A stretch of DNA of 9,416 bases from Proteobacteria bacterium UBA2996 (GTDB lineage Bacteria; Pseudomonadota; Gammaproteobacteria; Arenicellales; UBA868). The stretch is taken from contig DDZY01000060.1 in the NCBI GenBank assembly GCA_002346525.1, positions 1 to 9,416 of the forward strand, in the 5' to 3' direction. The notes under the pieces are model-generated. The model made no database searches, had not been told where the DNA came from, and worked only from the letters and a program-made list of their open reading frames with translations. A program made the position numbers and the translations under genes. Every line of letters begins with the position of its first letter. Position 1 is the first letter of the stretch. Shown here one piece after another: positions 1-6,190 of this stretch.

Positions 1-101
1 ATCATATAACACCCAAGAAGACTGGTATGCTGGAATCTCAGTAGCGCCGTCTTTATCACTACCCAATTCGTCTGGATGATTGTTCATCCAGGCAGCCCGT
101 T
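1..101 (+). other. 23S-5S rRNA internal transcribed spacer (23S 3' end at or just before base 1)
   Basis: The first bases (ATCATATAACACCCAAG) resemble the sequence that directly follows the 3' end of 23S rRNA in Pseudomonas-like gammaproteobacteria. The window therefore opens at, or within a few bases of, the end of a 23S gene. No tRNA cloverleaf is visible in these 101 bases, so the 23S-5S spacer carries no tRNA. Just before the 5S gene, CCAGGCA at 88-94 is complementary to the 5S 5' end TGCCTGG at 102-108. It could form a precursor hairpin. The exact 23S boundary cannot be fixed because the gene body lies outside the window. Confidence 0.7.
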
Positions 102-221
102 TGCCTGGCGGCCATAGCGTGTGGGTCCCACCTGATTCCATCTCGAACTCAGAAGTGAAAACGCATAGCGCCGATGATAGTGTGGGGTCTCCCCATGTGA
201 AAGTAGGACACTGCCAGGCAT
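102..221 (+). rRNA. rrf: 5S ribosomal RNA
   Basis: This is a complete 120-nt 5S rRNA, a structural RNA of the large ribosomal subunit. The 5' end TGCCTGGCGG pairs with the 3' end CTGCCAGGCA to form helix I. The conserved blocks GGTCCCACCTGA, CTCGAACTCAGAAGTGAAA, TAGCGCCGATG and GTGTGGGGTCTCCCCATG are all present in order. The length and these blocks match the gammaproteobacterial (E. coli-like) type. It lies last in the rRNA operon, directly before a strong terminator. An open frame over this gene (80-382) is not protein-coding. Confidence 0.98.
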
Positions 222-223
222 TA

Positions 224-273
224 AACACGAAGAAAGCCCCGTGGAGAGATCCCGGGGCTTTCTTCGTGTTTTT
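224..273 (+). terminator. rho-independent terminator of the rRNA operon
   Basis: The left arm at 224-240 (AACACGAAGAAAGCCCC) is perfectly complementary over 17 bp to the right arm at 254-270. The loop is 13 nt, and a T5 run (269-273) ends the arm. It starts 2 nt after the 5S gene. The A-rich left flank gives it potential to work on the opposite strand too. The length and perfect pairing suit the strong stop expected behind an rRNA operon. Confidence 0.95.
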
Positions 274-464
274 CTCGTACTCCGATAAGAGGTCGAACTC
301 CCAGGGGAGCGGATACGCTAAACTGACTCGGTTAAGAAGCTTCTGTATCGCCAATGACAGGCAAATATCTTGTAATCGGTAAAAAGGCAACCAGCAAGTT
401 CCGGCTTGGCTGATGACATTTACGGGTCCGAGCACAATCCCAGTAACTATCGCGGTCTAATTGA

Positions 465-1310
465 ATGATGCGGCTCGATTCCAGACAGATTAATGTTTTC
501 CGGCGAGATGGCTTTCTCACTGGTTTGCCACTGCTGTCGACGGAAGCCTGCACCCAATTTATGGACCATACGGATAGATTTACACAACATTATCCGCAAG
601 ACGTCCACTGGGCATTTGACATCAAAGCGAATCTTCTCTTTGACTGGGTGTACGAGATTGGCGTGACACCGGCACTCCTGGACGTAATCGAGGATCTCAT
701 CGGCCCTGACATACTTCTGACCAATTCGATATTTCGGATCAAGCCACCGGGCTCCGAAACCCGTTATGGCTGGCACCAGGACGCGGCTCGCATCCAGGTC
801 GAGCCACCCTTCATCCTCGCTTATCTTGCGATCAGCGAAGCGACTTCAGAGAATGGCTGCCTGCGGGTTATTCCGGGATCCCACGTTGCTGTAGAACCGT
901 TCAGACTCATCAGCTACGCCTGCGAGCGGAAAGTGGCACGGACCGTTGACGTTGACGAGAGCCAAGCCGTAGATCTGATCCTCAAACAGGGCGAGGTTGC
1001 TCTTTTCCACTGTAATACCGTTCATGGTTCAGGCAAAAATATCAGTAGTCGGCCACGATTCGGCCTAATCAATGACTACACTCCGGCGGGCGCCCGTCAA
1101 TCGGTGGGAACCGGGTCGGGACAGTTGGTCCGAGGTCGCAACAGCGGCGGAGGATTTGCCACTGAGAAAATACCGGTTGGCGCCTTTACAGAGGACAACA
1201 TTCTCAGCCGTCGCAGCACCCTCATGCGCTACCCGGAAAATGTTCTGATGGGACCATTGCCGCCGGGCGAACAGCCAAGCTTCGCCGATGCTGACCTTCA
1301 GTTACGCTAA
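465..1310 (+). CDS. PhyH-family Fe(II)/2-oxoglutarate-dependent dioxygenase
   Basis: This 281-residue protein belongs to the phytanoyl-CoA dioxygenase (PhyH) family of cytosolic non-haem iron oxygenases. These couple 2-oxoglutarate decarboxylation to substrate hydroxylation. The facial triad is visible: H104 and D106 in WHQDA, and H187 in the HGSGKN block. R198, 11 residues after H187, is the expected 2-oxoglutarate carboxylate anchor. Retaining Asp106 argues against a halogenase, which would have Ala or Gly there. The segments LFDWVYE (59-65), VIEDLIGPDIL (74-84) and ENGCLRVIPGSH (129-140) are typical of bacterial PhyH proteins. Length is normal for the family and the gene is intact. The start is one of two adjacent ATGs (465 or 468), and neither has a clear ribosome binding site. 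It stands alone between the rRNA terminator and a doubtful small ORF, so context does not reveal the substrate. Candidates include small amines, phosphonates (PhnY*-like) or lipids. I saw no convincing promoter in 274-464. Confidence 0.9.
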   Translation: MMRLDSRQINVFRRDGFLTGLPLLSTEACTQFMDHTDRFTQHYPQDVHWAFDIKANLLFDWVYEIGVTPALLDVIEDLIGPDILLTNSIFRIKPPGSETRYGWHQDAARIQVEPPFILAYLAISEATSENGCLRVIPGSHVAVEPFRLISYACERKVARTVDVDESQAVDLILKQGEVALFHCNTVHGSGKNISSRPRFGLINDYTPAGARQSVGTGSGQLVRGRNSGGGFATEKIPVGAFTEDNILSRRSTLMRYPENVLMGPLPPGEQPSFADADLQLR

Positions 1311-1449
1311 ATAGGGAGCAGTCGAGACTCTTGACAACGTCATGGCGGCAGTCTGTCTGCACTACAGCCCCATTGACGGGTAAAATCGGTCGCGTGCGAC
1401 ACATCGCGGATAGTTAATAACTTTTCCACGTTTGTTTTGGGAGACTCTT

Positions 1450-1719
1450 TTGGAATACGACAAGACCTACACCACACAAACCGGCACGGACGTTGGCGAG
1501 AAGGGCAGCGCGACCCGCCTAAGAGATCGCTGGTTCAGCAGGCGACACCCGAAAGTAAGCAAGAAAGCTGACTTTCCGAAATCCCGGGATTCGACTCTGG
1601 GAAGCCAGCGAAGCGAGCCCTTTCCCGAATGGAGTGTCTGGCTTCCTGGGGAGCCTTTCCCGGAGCATCCCTCGAATCGGCCCGGCAGTCGGTCTGCAGG
1701 CCAGCCGAAACGTCGTTAA
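1450..1719 (+). CDS. doubtful small Arg/Pro-rich protein, TTG start
   Basis: I do not recognise this ORF. It encodes about 90 residues from TTG 1450, which has GGGAG (1439-1443) six bases upstream. An alternative TTG at 1432 lacks such a site. The product is hydrophilic, basic at the C-terminus (ends KRR) and rich in Arg, Ser and Pro. It has no signal peptide, membrane segment or known motif. It contains a short repeat, EPFPE, twice (about residues 56-60 and 68-72), in which the codons differ only at third positions. The first 20 codons after the start use G/C at the third position in most cases, as in a real gene; later codons are less biased. Against it, the 3' half overlaps several hairpins (1600-1646, 1677-1708, 1714-1748) that could equally be a structured RNA or terminator region. 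The reading could be chance. Confidence 0.3.
   Translation: MEYDKTYTTQTGTDVGEKGSATRLRDRWFSRRHPKVSKKADFPKSRDSTLGSQRSEPFPEWSVWLPGEPFPEHPSNRPGSRSAGQPKRR
1600..1708 (+). repeat. two consecutive imperfect hairpins in structured GC-rich DNA
   Basis: GGAAGCCAG at 1600-1608 is perfectly complementary to CTGGCTTCC at 1638-1646 (9 bp, 29-nt loop). The second hairpin pairs TCGGC plus CCGGCAG (1677-1688) with CTGCAGG (1694-1700) and GCCGA (1704-1708). It has a TCGGT loop, one G-A mismatch and a 3-nt bulge. Both lie inside the doubtful ORF 1450-1719 and just before the convergent stop-codon inverted repeat. No T tract follows either one, so they are not ordinary terminators by themselves. Confidence 0.5.
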
Positions 1720-1748
1720 GCCGCGGGTTTTTTGGGCTCGGTTTAACG
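1714..1748. terminator. convergent inverted repeat spanning both stop codons, possible two-way terminator
   Basis: CGTTAAGCCG at 1714-1723 pairs with CGGTTTAACG at 1739-1748 as a 10-bp stem with one G-T pair. The loop is 15 nt and contains a T6 run (1728-1733). The left arm carries the TAA of the plus-strand ORF, and the right arm carries the TAA of the minus-strand EamA gene. The position between convergent genes suggests a terminator for both. The T run sits in the loop rather than after the stem, so classic intrinsic termination is not assured. Confidence 0.4.
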
Positions 1749-2669
1749 AGCGCCTTTGAGGTGAAGCACTCTTCGCATCATCGGCAGTAGTATTTCCGAC
1801 AAGCCGGCCAGGCTGATCAGGACAATACCGGCAATCTCACGGAGTCCGATAATCTCAGTCGTCAGCCATGCGGCAGTCAGTGTCCCTACGCTAATTTCTG
1901 TCATCAACAGTAGTCCCGATGTTCCGGGGTTTAGTTGCGGGGTTCCCCAGGTGATTGCAAAGTATCCTGGGACGACGATCAAGAGAATCAGAGGAACTAG
2001 CCAGGGCAATTCATTCTGGATAATGCCGATATCAGGAAGCCCATAATCGCGTTGCATTAAAAAAGCCAAGAGCACTGCTAGTAAAGTGCACCAGAAAAAC
2101 CAGAACATTAAGGTGGAGAGTGGATCGGCTTGGGAGTTTTGCCGCATTAATGTTGCAGCGATTGCCCATATGATGCCGCCGGCGATAGCCATCCAATCGC
2201 CAACATTCTGAGGCATCGGAAATCCTTGATCGACGTTTAAAATGACCAGCATACCTGCCAATCCCAGGCAAATGCCGACAATCCGGTCTCCAGAGATCCG
2301 CTCTTTGAGCCAAATGCGTCCAAGAATAGCGCCCCAGATGGGAGTCAAATAGTAGAGGGCCACTACGCGGACGACATCCGTATACAAGAATGCGGTTGAA
2401 TAGAGTACAAGCGAAGACCCCATGGTGAATCCGACTAAATGAAAAGAGATGCTAGACGACCCCAGCCTTGGAGTTCTTAAGAAGAGGATCGGTAGAAGCA
2501 AGAGAAGCGGGATACCATGAAAGAGCGCAGTTGACCATGCACCTGATATACCCGCTTCGTCTAGATTACGAAGGGGGATCCAAAATACTCCCCAGACAGC
2601 TCCGCCCAGAAGACATGCTATTCGAGCAAGGATCGGATTGCCTTCCCTATACGTTCGTAGTACTTGCAT
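1743..2669 (-). CDS. EamA/DMT-superfamily inner-membrane transporter
   Basis: This 308-residue, strongly hydrophobic protein has about ten predicted membrane segments arranged as two EamA repeats, about residues 15-145 and 158-295. That is the usual size and layout of the drug/metabolite transporter superfamily. Each repeat ends in the typical way: YYLTPIWGAILGRIWLKERI (107-126) in the first, and LLLMTEISVGTLTAAWL (253-269) followed by a charged turn (LREIAG, 276-281) in the second. Such proteins mostly export or import amino acids, metabolites or drugs by secondary transport. The substrate cannot be read from sequence. The ATG at 2669 is preceded by AAGG only 2 nt away, a weak site, but no better start is seen before the first membrane segment. 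It is transcribed away from the aminotransferase gene across a 215-bp divergent gap and converges on the small ORF at 1450-1719. Hand-counted GC is near 46%, below the downstream genes, which hints at separate ancestry. Confidence 0.9.
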   Translation of the reverse strand: MQVLRTYREGNPILARIACLLGGAVWGVFWIPLRNLDEAGISGAWSTALFHGIPLLLLLPILFLRTPRLGSSSISFHLVGFTMGSSLVLYSTAFLYTDVVRVVALYYLTPIWGAILGRIWLKERISGDRIVGICLGLAGMLVILNVDQGFPMPQNVGDWMAIAGGIIWAIAATLMRQNSQADPLSTLMFWFFWCTLLAVLLAFLMQRDYGLPDIGIIQNELPWLVPLILLIVVPGYFAITWGTPQLNPGTSGLLLMTEISVGTLTAAWLTTEIIGLREIAGIVLISLAGLSEILLPMMRRVLHLKGAR

Positions 2670-2731
2670 GGCCTTAAACTGCTAACGTGCAAACGAGACT
2701 GAATTAACTTCTGGTTAGTGCGAGTCGGCTG

Positions 2732-2759
2732 GGTGTACCGCTCTATCGATCGCTGTCAA
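2732..2759 (-). promoter_or_regulatory. candidate sigma-70 promoter for the EamA gene
   Basis: On the minus strand a perfect -35 hexamer TTGACA lies at 2759-2754. It is followed after 16 bp by TACACC (2737-2732), which matches only three of six -10 positions. It would start transcription roughly 55 nt before the EamA ATG. The good -35 and the divergent position support it; the poor -10 and 16-bp spacing weaken it. Confidence 0.3.
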
Positions 2760-2884
2760 CGCCGGACCCATGAAGTTTGCGGATAATTCGTAAAATGACG
2801 GTATCATAAAGGTGTTGAATAACCTGTCCTAGTCCCATACCTCCTTCGCGGTAAGAATTCCAGCATCCAACAGAGTATCGTTTA

Positions 2885-3793
2885 ATGATAGCGTCCACCG
2901 TTAATGTCGACGGCATTATTTCGGAGGCTGAAAAAGCTTCTATACCGGTTTTCGATCGGGGGTTTCTTTATGGGGACTCGGTCTACGAGGTGTTTCGAAC
3001 CTATCGGTCCGTACCCCTTTTTCTAGAAGACCATTTTGAGCGTCTTGAAAATTCCGCCCACCTGATTCAAATGCAGATCAGCCAGTCTCGAGAACAGCTT
3101 CTGGAGGAGATTCGCCGGACCGCCATCGAGGCAGGCGTTTCCCGCGAATCAGACGCCTATGTGCGTTATCAGATCACCCGGGGAGAGGGGGCCGTTGACC
3201 TGTACCCTGATCCGAGCCTCAAGACCCGGTATGTCATCATCGTCAAGGCTTTGCCATCGTGGAATCCGGTTTTCTACGAGCGGGGGGTCAACATGGCCAT
3301 TCCCAATGTGCGGCGCAATCCCGTGAATTCTCTAGATCCCAATATCAAAGGCGGAAACTATCTGAACAATATTATGGGGTTAACCGAGGCCAGAGAGGCG
3401 GGAGCAGATGACTGCGTCATGTTGAACCGCGATGGTTTTGTTACCGAGGCCGCCAACAGCAATGTCTGGTTCCTGATCCGGGGACGGCTGGTGACGCCTG
3501 GATCAGGAAACCTTAAGGGGTTGACTAAAAAACACGTGCATCGTGCACTTAAGGCTGCCGATATGGAGAGTTTTGAGGAAGATGTGCACGTCAATGAGTT
3601 GCTCGACGCGACTGAATGCTTTATCACCAGCGCTACGAGAGAAGTCATGCCGGTGGTGTCGTTGACACTGCTTGACGGCGAACGCCTTGAGTTTCCAGTC
3701 GGCGGCGGTGAGGTGACCCGTCAGACTCGACAGATCTTCTCTGACTACGTCGAGGCCCATATCTCCGAACACGCGCAGGATGCCCTCGCCTAA
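2885..3793 (+). CDS. class IV PLP-dependent aminotransferase (IlvE / D-amino-acid transaminase type)
   Basis: This 302-residue cytosolic fold-type IV enzyme transfers amino groups between an amino acid and a 2-oxo acid using pyridoxal phosphate. The N-terminal signature DRGFLYGDSVYEV is at 24-36. The probable Schiff-base lysine is K155 in NIKGGNYLNN. The glutamate behind the cofactor ring is E188 in VTEAANSNVW, and the phosphate-binding loop is around GLT at 212-214. Length is normal. D-amino-acid transaminases of Bacillus type carry an R-x-H carboxylate trap after the TRG motif. Here that stretch reads TRGEGAVDLYPD (98-109), without R-x-H and nearer to IlvE-like or archaeal branched-chain enzymes. 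Substrate handedness is therefore undecided, and I give no symbol. The gene lies 41 nt before ddl on the same strand, which favours an operon and a possible role in D-alanine or D-glutamate supply. The ribosome binding site before ATG 2885 is weak. Confidence 0.88.
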   Translation: MIASTVNVDGIISEAEKASIPVFDRGFLYGDSVYEVFRTYRSVPLFLEDHFERLENSAHLIQMQISQSREQLLEEIRRTAIEAGVSRESDAYVRYQITRGEGAVDLYPDPSLKTRYVIIVKALPSWNPVFYERGVNMAIPNVRRNPVNSLDPNIKGGNYLNNIMGLTEAREAGADDCVMLNRDGFVTEAANSNVWFLIRGRLVTPGSGNLKGLTKKHVHRALKAADMESFEEDVHVNELLDATECFITSATREVMPVVSLTLLDGERLEFPVGGGEVTRQTRQIFSDYVEAHISEHAQDALA

Positions 3794-3834
3794 TGCGGGT
3801 CTTGGATAAGTGAAATTGTTCGGTAACCCCCATT

Positions 3835-4923
3835 ATGAGTAAGACGCGGGTCCTGCTGGTATTCGGAGGACAGTCTGCTGAGCATGAGGTGTCGGTTGTC
3901 TCAGCGCGATCGGTGTATCGGGCAATTGATACTGACCGTTATGAAGTGGTCCTGGCAGGGATCTCCCGCACCGGACAATGGGTTCTCGAGGACCGCGAAA
4001 CCTCGCTACTCGAGGAGAGTGAGGTTTCAGACGCGAACGGCCGGCCCGTTCAGTTGGGTGCCGGTCAGCGTGACCTCGTGGCACGGGACGGCACGCCCTT
4101 GAGTACTGGCTCGTTCGACGTCGTGTTTCCTCTGCTGCACGGACCTCGCGGGGAAGACGGCTCTGTGCAGGGTTTGCTCGAGCTGGCGGATGCTGCGTAC
4201 GTGGGAGCGGGAGTGGCCGCATCTGCGGTGGGGATGGATAAAGAACTGGCCCGAGCGGTCTTTGCTCATGCCGGTCTGCGTCAGACAGAGTATCTTGTCG
4301 TTCGCCGCAGCGCGTGGAATGCGGACCGGCCAGGCACGCTGACTGGCATTGAATCCAAGCTGCGCTACCCGTTATTCGTCAAGCCGGTAAACCTCGGTTC
4401 CAGTATCGGCATTTCAAAGGTGCATGACAGGCAGTCGCTTGAGAGTGCAATCGAACTTGCTGCGGGCTATGACGTCAAAATGATGGTGGAGACATCTGTG
4501 GAAAACGCACGCGAGCTCGAATGTGCTGTGCTGGGAAATGATGTCCCCAAAGCCTCCGTCATCGGCGAGATCATTCCGGGCGCTGAGTTCTATGATTACA
4601 CCACCAAATATATTGATGACCGTTCTCAGTTGATTGTCCCGGCCGAACTGCCGGAATCGATCAGCGCTGAGATTCAGAGAATGTCCGTTGAAGCGTTTCG
4701 TGCGATAGATTGTGCGGGGCTTGGGCGCGTGGATTTTCTGTTGGCGCCCTCTGGCGATATTTTCTTGAACGAGATCAATACCATGCCTGGCTTTACGCCC
4801 ATTAGCATGTATCCCCGGCTCTGGCAGGCGAGCGGTATCCCGTACGCCGAACTGATTGATGAATTGATTCAACTGGCGCTGGCCAGACACCGCGAAACGC
4901 GCAAAGTCAGCGTTACGCGGTAG
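3835..4923 (+). CDS. ddl: D-alanine-D-alanine ligase
   Basis: This ATP-grasp ligase joins two D-alanines into the dipeptide used for UDP-MurNAc-pentapeptide in cytosolic peptidoglycan synthesis. At 362 residues it has the DdlA-type length, longer than DdlB (about 306). Visible marks are GGQSAEHEVS at 11-20, HGPRGEDG at 102-109, K183 in FVKPVNLGSS, and the omega loop YDYTTKY at 253-259. Metal and phosphate residues are R298, D300, E313 and N315, with S324 in the final loop. Counting from D300, E313 and N315 reproduces the DdlB D257-E270-N272 spacing, which puts Y259 at the DdlB Y216 position. That tyrosine is the D-Ala-D-Ala type; VanA-type D-lactate ligases have histidine there. No key residue is missing. 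The start has no clear Shine-Dalgarno, only GGTAA nearby. It is the second gene after the aminotransferase, with no terminator between them. Confidence 0.96.
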   Translation: MSKTRVLLVFGGQSAEHEVSVVSARSVYRAIDTDRYEVVLAGISRTGQWVLEDRETSLLEESEVSDANGRPVQLGAGQRDLVARDGTPLSTGSFDVVFPLLHGPRGEDGSVQGLLELADAAYVGAGVAASAVGMDKELARAVFAHAGLRQTEYLVVRRSAWNADRPGTLTGIESKLRYPLFVKPVNLGSSIGISKVHDRQSLESAIELAAGYDVKMMVETSVENARELECAVLGNDVPKASVIGEIIPGAEFYDYTTKYIDDRSQLIVPAELPESISAEIQRMSVEAFRAIDCAGLGRVDFLLAPSGDIFLNEINTMPGFTPISMYPRLWQASGIPYAELIDELIQLALARHRETRKVSVTR

Positions 4924-4951
4924 ATTGACCGTATTTCGGCTGGTGTCCGGC

Positions 4952-4989
4952 ACAACAAGGCGTGTTTGTTGTCTCAGGGGGCCAAACAC
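4952..4989 (+). promoter_or_regulatory. mutually exclusive hairpins in the ddl-importer intergenic region
   Basis: ACAACAA (4952-4958) can pair with TTGTTGT (4966-4972). GTGTTTG (4962-4968) can instead pair with CAAACAC (4983-4989). The two stems share bases 4966-4968, so only one can form. They lie 28 nt after the ddl stop and about 110 nt before the importer operon. No T run follows, so neither is a classic terminator. A switch-like or rho-linked role is possible but unproven. Confidence 0.3.
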
Positions 4990-5084
4990 ACTAAGATGAG
5001 CTGACGTTGTGTCGTCTTTCTGTAAAAAGCAATAGTGATGATACGGATACGGTGATTGATTCGGTAACGTTTCGATTTACTCAT

Positions 5085-5090
5085 AGGAGG
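5085..5090 (+). promoter_or_regulatory. near-perfect ribosome binding site of the binding-protein gene
   Basis: AGGAGG sits 5 nt before ATG 5096, the strongest Shine-Dalgarno in the window. It fixes the start codon and points to high translation of the periplasmic binding protein. All other genes here have weak or hidden sites. Confidence 0.9.
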
Positions 5091-5095
5091 AGCAG

Positions 5096-6127
5096 ATGAA
5101 AAACAGTTTTTTTGGTGTTCGCTCAGGCCTTGCGGCCGCGTTGGCATTCGGTCTTAGCCATGCCACTTTTGCTGCGACGGAGCTTACTGTCTACACCGCA
5201 GTTGAGGCAGAGGATCTCAAAAAATATGCAGCACGATTTAATGAAGACCATCCCGATATCAAAATAAATTGGGTCCGTGACTCCACCGGCATCGTGACCG
5301 CAAAGCTGTTGGCGGAGAAAGAAAATCCGCGCGCGGACGTCATCTGGGGGTTGGCGGCCACCAGTTTGTTGTTGATGAAAGGAGAGGGAATGCTGCACGC
5401 TTACGCTCCCAACGGGTTGGACGGGCTTGATTCAAAGTTCCGGGATAAATCCAACCCGCCGAGCTGGACAGGGATGGACGCTTGGGTGGCAGCCGTCTGC
5501 GTGAATACTGTCGAGTCGGACAAGCACAACCTGCCGATGCCTGCCTCTTGGAAAGATCTGACCAAACCGGTCTACAAGGGTCATGTCGCTATGCCCAATC
5601 CGAATTCCTCCGGAACCGGCTTTCTCGATGTTTCCAGCTGGCTTCAGATGTTCGGTGAAGAGGGTGGTTGGGCGTTCATGGATCAACTGCACCAGAACAT
5701 TGATCATTACACCCATTCCGGCTCCAAGCCCTGCAAGCAGGCTGCAAGAGGAGAGGTGGCAATTGGGGTGTCGTTTGCATTCCGAGGCGCAAAGTCCAAG
5801 GCCGCAGGTGCACCGCTTGAAGTCATCATTCCCAGTGAAGGCATTGGTTGGGACATGGAAGCCACTGCGATCGTAGCGGGAACCAAGAAGCTTGATGCGG
5901 CCAAGACCTTGGTCGATTGGTCCGTCAGCGAAAAAGCCAACAAGATGTACAACGAAGGCTATGCGGTCATCGGTATCCAGCGTCTGGCCAAGCCGGTTGA
6001 GCATTTCCCTGAGAATATTCCTCAGGCCATGATCGACAACGACTTTGAATGGGCCGCACAAAACCGCAAGCGCATCCTCGCCGAATGGCAAAAGCGCTAT
6101 GATTCAAAATCGGAACCCAAGAGTTAG
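5096..6127 (+). CDS. phnS2: ABC transporter periplasmic substrate-binding protein, putative 2-aminoethylphosphonate type
   Basis: This 343-residue protein would capture a small anionic substrate in the periplasm and deliver it to the permease encoded downstream. A Sec signal peptide is clear: charged start, hydrophobic core about 10-20, and probable cleavage after TFA (26) or FAA (27). The mature protein begins with ELTVYTAVEAEDLKKY, then RDSTGIVTAKLLAEKENP (61-78) and ADVIWGLAATS (80-90). These are hallmarks of the group annotated as PhnS2, putative 2-aminoethylphosphonate binding proteins, within the Fe(III)-binding-like type II fold. The adjacent tyrosine pair that binds iron in FbpA/AfuA proteins is not seen, which favours phosphonate over ferric iron. 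The start is fixed by AGGAGG. It is first in the operon and is followed by a terminator-like hairpin before the ATPase gene. The exact substrate is inferred from family resemblance; another aminophosphonate or phosphate ester is possible. Confidence 0.87.
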   Translation: MKNSFFGVRSGLAAALAFGLSHATFAATELTVYTAVEAEDLKKYAARFNEDHPDIKINWVRDSTGIVTAKLLAEKENPRADVIWGLAATSLLLMKGEGMLHAYAPNGLDGLDSKFRDKSNPPSWTGMDAWVAAVCVNTVESDKHNLPMPASWKDLTKPVYKGHVAMPNPNSSGTGFLDVSSWLQMFGEEGGWAFMDQLHQNIDHYTHSGSKPCKQAARGEVAIGVSFAFRGAKSKAAGAPLEVIIPSEGIGWDMEATAIVAGTKKLDAAKTLVDWSVSEKANKMYNEGYAVIGIQRLAKPVEHFPENIPQAMIDNDFEWAAQNRKRILAEWQKRYDSKSEPKS

Positions 6128-6147
6128 GACATAGTTTTGACGCATTG

Positions 6148-6190
6148 ACGGCCGGTCGCTGTGTAACCAGTGATCGGCCGTTTTGTGTTT
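6148..6190 (+). terminator. intercistronic intrinsic terminator / attenuator after the binding-protein gene
   Basis: The arm 6148-6161 (ACGGCCGGTCGCTG) pairs with 6168-6181 over 14 bp, including two G-T pairs. The loop is TGTAAC, and TTTTGTGTTT (6181-6190) follows. It lies 20 nt after the binding-protein stop and 60 nt before the ATPase start. In an operon this would let only part of the transcripts continue, giving more binding protein than membrane components. Confidence 0.85.

Noticed and set aside
1..101. tRNA in the rRNA spacer
   Set aside because: No acceptor stem, TTC-arm (GGTTCGANTCC) or anticodon arm can be found.
80..382. 100-codon open frame on the plus strand
   Set aside because: It covers the 5S rRNA gene and its terminator; the sequence is explained by the RNA.
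465..1310. Fe(II)/2-oxoglutarate halogenase (SyrB2-like)
   Set aside because: The HxD aspartate (D106) is present; halogenases have Ala or Gly there.
1331..1359. Sigma-70 promoter with perfect TTGACA (1331-1336) before the small ORF
   Set aside because: At 17-bp spacing the -10 is TGTCTG, matching only two of six positions; no better hexamer is in range.
3833..4222. 129-codon open frame antisense to ddl
   Set aside because: Arg/Pro-rich shadow of a high-GC, strongly conserved ddl gene; no independent start signal or known motif.
3835..4923. VanA-type D-Ala-D-Lac ligase (glycopeptide resistance)
   Set aside because: The omega loop has tyrosine (Y259) where VanA-type enzymes have histidine, and there are no vanH/vanX-like neighbours.
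4414..4989. 191-codon antisense frame over the ddl 3' half
   Set aside because: Shadow frame; no recognisable motif, and the sense gene is complete.
5432..6091. 219-codon open frame antisense to the binding-protein gene
   Set aside because: The sense strand encodes a clear, complete family member; the antisense product has no recognisable domain.
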